From Typhlomys cinereus (Eukaryota > Chordata > Mammalia > Rodentia > Platacanthomyidae), in assembly GCA_023101885.1 (NCBI GenBank), contig JALPQD010000005.1, forward strand, positions 4,247,819 to 4,311,818: DNA of 64,000 nt. The letters run 5' to 3'. Made by a program: the position numbers and the translations under genes. The notes below the pieces were generated by a model. That model had not been told where the DNA came from. It saw only the letters and a program-made list of their open reading frames with translations, and did no database searches. This document shows positions 54,601 to 57,600 of the stretch, in pieces. Every line of letters starts with the position of its first letter. Position 1 is the stretch's first letter.

Positions 54601-57600
54601 TATGAAAGCTAATCTTTAGTGGCAAAACTCATTATCACTAGTTGCCTAGGGATGAGGTGGTCTATAAGTGTGGGGGAAATTGTATATTAGCAAGAAGGAA
54701 CTTTTTAAATTAGCGAAAATATTCTATATCTTTATTATAATGATGATTACTTGGGTATAATCCATTTATCAAAACTCAAAAAGCATATACTTATGACCAG
54801 TAAACTTTATTATATGTAAATTAGACATCAATTAATTGTATGTATATATGTTGTTTGAGTTACAGTATATAGAACTTATCTGGACCTTGATTCGAGCTAT
54901 TAAAAAATGACATTATGTGATTTGCCTCAACCCTGGACTGAATTTTGGAGGATGTTAGTATTATATCTAATAATCAATTTATGGGAAGTATACTCTGGAA
55001 TATTTATGGGCAAAATAATATAACTTGGATTTACTTCAAAATAATATGGAATGAATGGGAATTATAGATAAATGAAGATTGATCAGGCTTGGTGATACAT
55101 GCCTATAATCCCAGCTTCCCTAGTTGAGGCACGATAGCAAGTTCAACACTTTAGGGAAATCCTGTCTTATTTTTTAAAGGGTTTGGGGTTATTGTTAGTG
55201 GTAGACTGCTTGCCTAACAGGCTTGAGGTCCTGGATTCAATCCCCAGCATTGATGGGGGAGGGGAAATGTTAAAAAAAAAAAAAAAAGACTGGTCATGAA
55301 TTGATAATTCAAATTGTGGTGGGCTATAGTGGGATTCATTGTATTAGTTGGCCTACTTTAACATATGTTCAAAATTTCCATAATAAAAAAGTATTTTGTT
55401 TTAGTTTTTCAGAGTTTACTCCTCAGATCTACTCTAGGATAAACATTCTCCCCACCAGTTTGATCACTTCACTTGCCGTCAGCCTTTTCTTCCAGCAAAT
55501 CACATACACCATATATGCTCAGGCTGATCAATCTGATTGTTCCTGATGTCCTTTGGAATCTAGCCAGCTATATCTAGACCTAACTAAGTAAAAATCTGAC
55601 AGCTAAGTCATGAGCAAACCCCCCACAAAAACCTTTATCATACCAGAACACGTTCTTATTCTTCCCTTTAAAGCCCAACCTTTCTTTACACACAAAAGTG
55701 CCTTGTGTGCATGGCTCGTATCATGAGGGGATTGAGTGAGAAGTTAAGAAATAAACAGACAAAATAGTTTTCAAAGCTTTAAAGTAGAAACATGTTTGCT
55801 GGATCAGGGACATTCTGGAATGTACTGGAGATAACAAGTGATTCTTCGGACCCTTCTGTTGTCTTTATCAAAGTTATTCTCTTGCTTTCAAACTCCCACA
55901 AAACACTTGTAAGAAACTTTTTTTTTCCACTGAAAGTAACCATGCTTCTATTTTCTGTAGAGGCAGCCAATATACTTCTTTCAGGGCCCCATGATACTAT
56001 GCCTTGGGTCTTAACACCACATTGGCTATTACTACCCGAGATAATGGAAAGGTGCTAAAGGGCTCTCTATCTAGCACAGTGGGATCCTGGTAAGTTTTCT
56101 GAGTGAATGCTGAATATATTACCAGTGGCATAAGAAGGCAAATCCTTCCACAGTGTCTTCAAGGCAAGAGCTTAATTCCACGGAGTACTAAATCCCTGAG
56201 ACCAACAGCAGCTGCCTAAAAGTCTACATTCCTAGGTCAAGGGCTTTTCCAGCTGGGACGTGAAGATGTTGATAACGGAGGTGGACCGTCTATTTTAAGA
56301 GAAGTTGGAATGAACAGTCCACACATATTCCCTGAACAATACTTTCCTCATCTCTGTCTGTCGAAGTTCCACTTTCGCCAACTCAGAGACTGAAACATTT
56401 TCTTACCTGGGGCTATGCTTACTCTCAGACTTTTCAAAATCATGAGGCCAGAGCTACACGTACTGTAAAGGCAATGAGGCTTACGTATCAGGCACCCTTA
56501 ACTTACACAGGGCAGCTAAGGCGAGCCAGGCATTTCTGGCCATTTGCCTAAAGAAATCTCTGAAGGACTTAAATCTTCAAGACTCCCATAATGTATTGAG
56601 ATGGATTGAGTCCTTTTAACTATTCTTTCATATCTAATTTTGATGAGAAGGTATCATGAACTCTCAAATAGGAACAAAGAATAAGGTAAACACGGAGCAA
56701 AACCTGCATGGATGACCCTTGTAGCGCCATTTCTGGTCTTGAAATTTTTGCAAATCACCTAACACTTTCCTCCCCTAAAAGAGTATATTAAAGACACCCC
56801 CCAACTCCCAATTCGGGGTGAAACCTCCTGGTTGGTGCTTACAGAGGGATAGTGATTAAAGAGTGAGATAAAGCGGCATGTTGTCAGATTGGCTCCAAGA
56901 CAAGGCCAGCCCTGGGCTGAGGTTTCGGGCCACCAGATTTCCATCGAAGACAAAGTCGTGGGGACAGGGGCGGCATGTGTACACACTCGGAGGGACACGC
57001 ACGCACTCCTGTAGTAGCTGTAATCTTGCAGTTTATCAATTTCCATTTTGCAAGCAAGACTTACCCTAGGGCCACAGCTGGCAAAAGGTGACTGAGACCG
57101 AAAGCCTGACAGGAGTGACAGAGGCGCAGGGGGAGGGGGAGGGGACGCGGAGGGGGGAGAGGGAAGGGGGCATTTTCAGAACAGGTCCCAAGCGCAAAGT
57201 GCCTTGATTCTACCTCCGCCCCTAACTATAACACCATGGAAGTTCTGCAAACGTCACCCAAGTTCCAAACGTCATAAAGCCGCGGGTGCAAATCCGGGGA
57301 CGGAGCCCTTGAATTCGGCGGGGAGGCGCAGCGAGCCGGCTGGAGGGGCCGGAGGGGCGCGCGCTGGGGACACCGAGGGGGCGAGGTCGGCGCGGCGCCG
57401 TCGGGTCTCCCCGCTCCTCGGCAGCCCTCGGGGAGGACCCGGACCCGCTGGCCGCCGCGTTGCGCCGTCGGGAACAGCCAGGCGTCCCGCGAGCGACTCC
57501 CCCAAAGCCCCCGGGGCCGCGTCGCTCGTCACTCACCGCGGGTCTCCATCCTGCGTCCCGGGCACGGACGCCTGGCCAAGTCACGGCCGCCGCCGCCGCC

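Larger units (their letters stand above)
50571..57214 (-). other. DNA between the two promoters
   Basis: Holds a B1, one subfamily A SINE, a MER5, an L1M piece and a B1-dID. 52330-53485 and 55320-57120 show no repeat or gene that I recognise. If the distal promoter is used, this is all intron. Confidence 0.5.
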
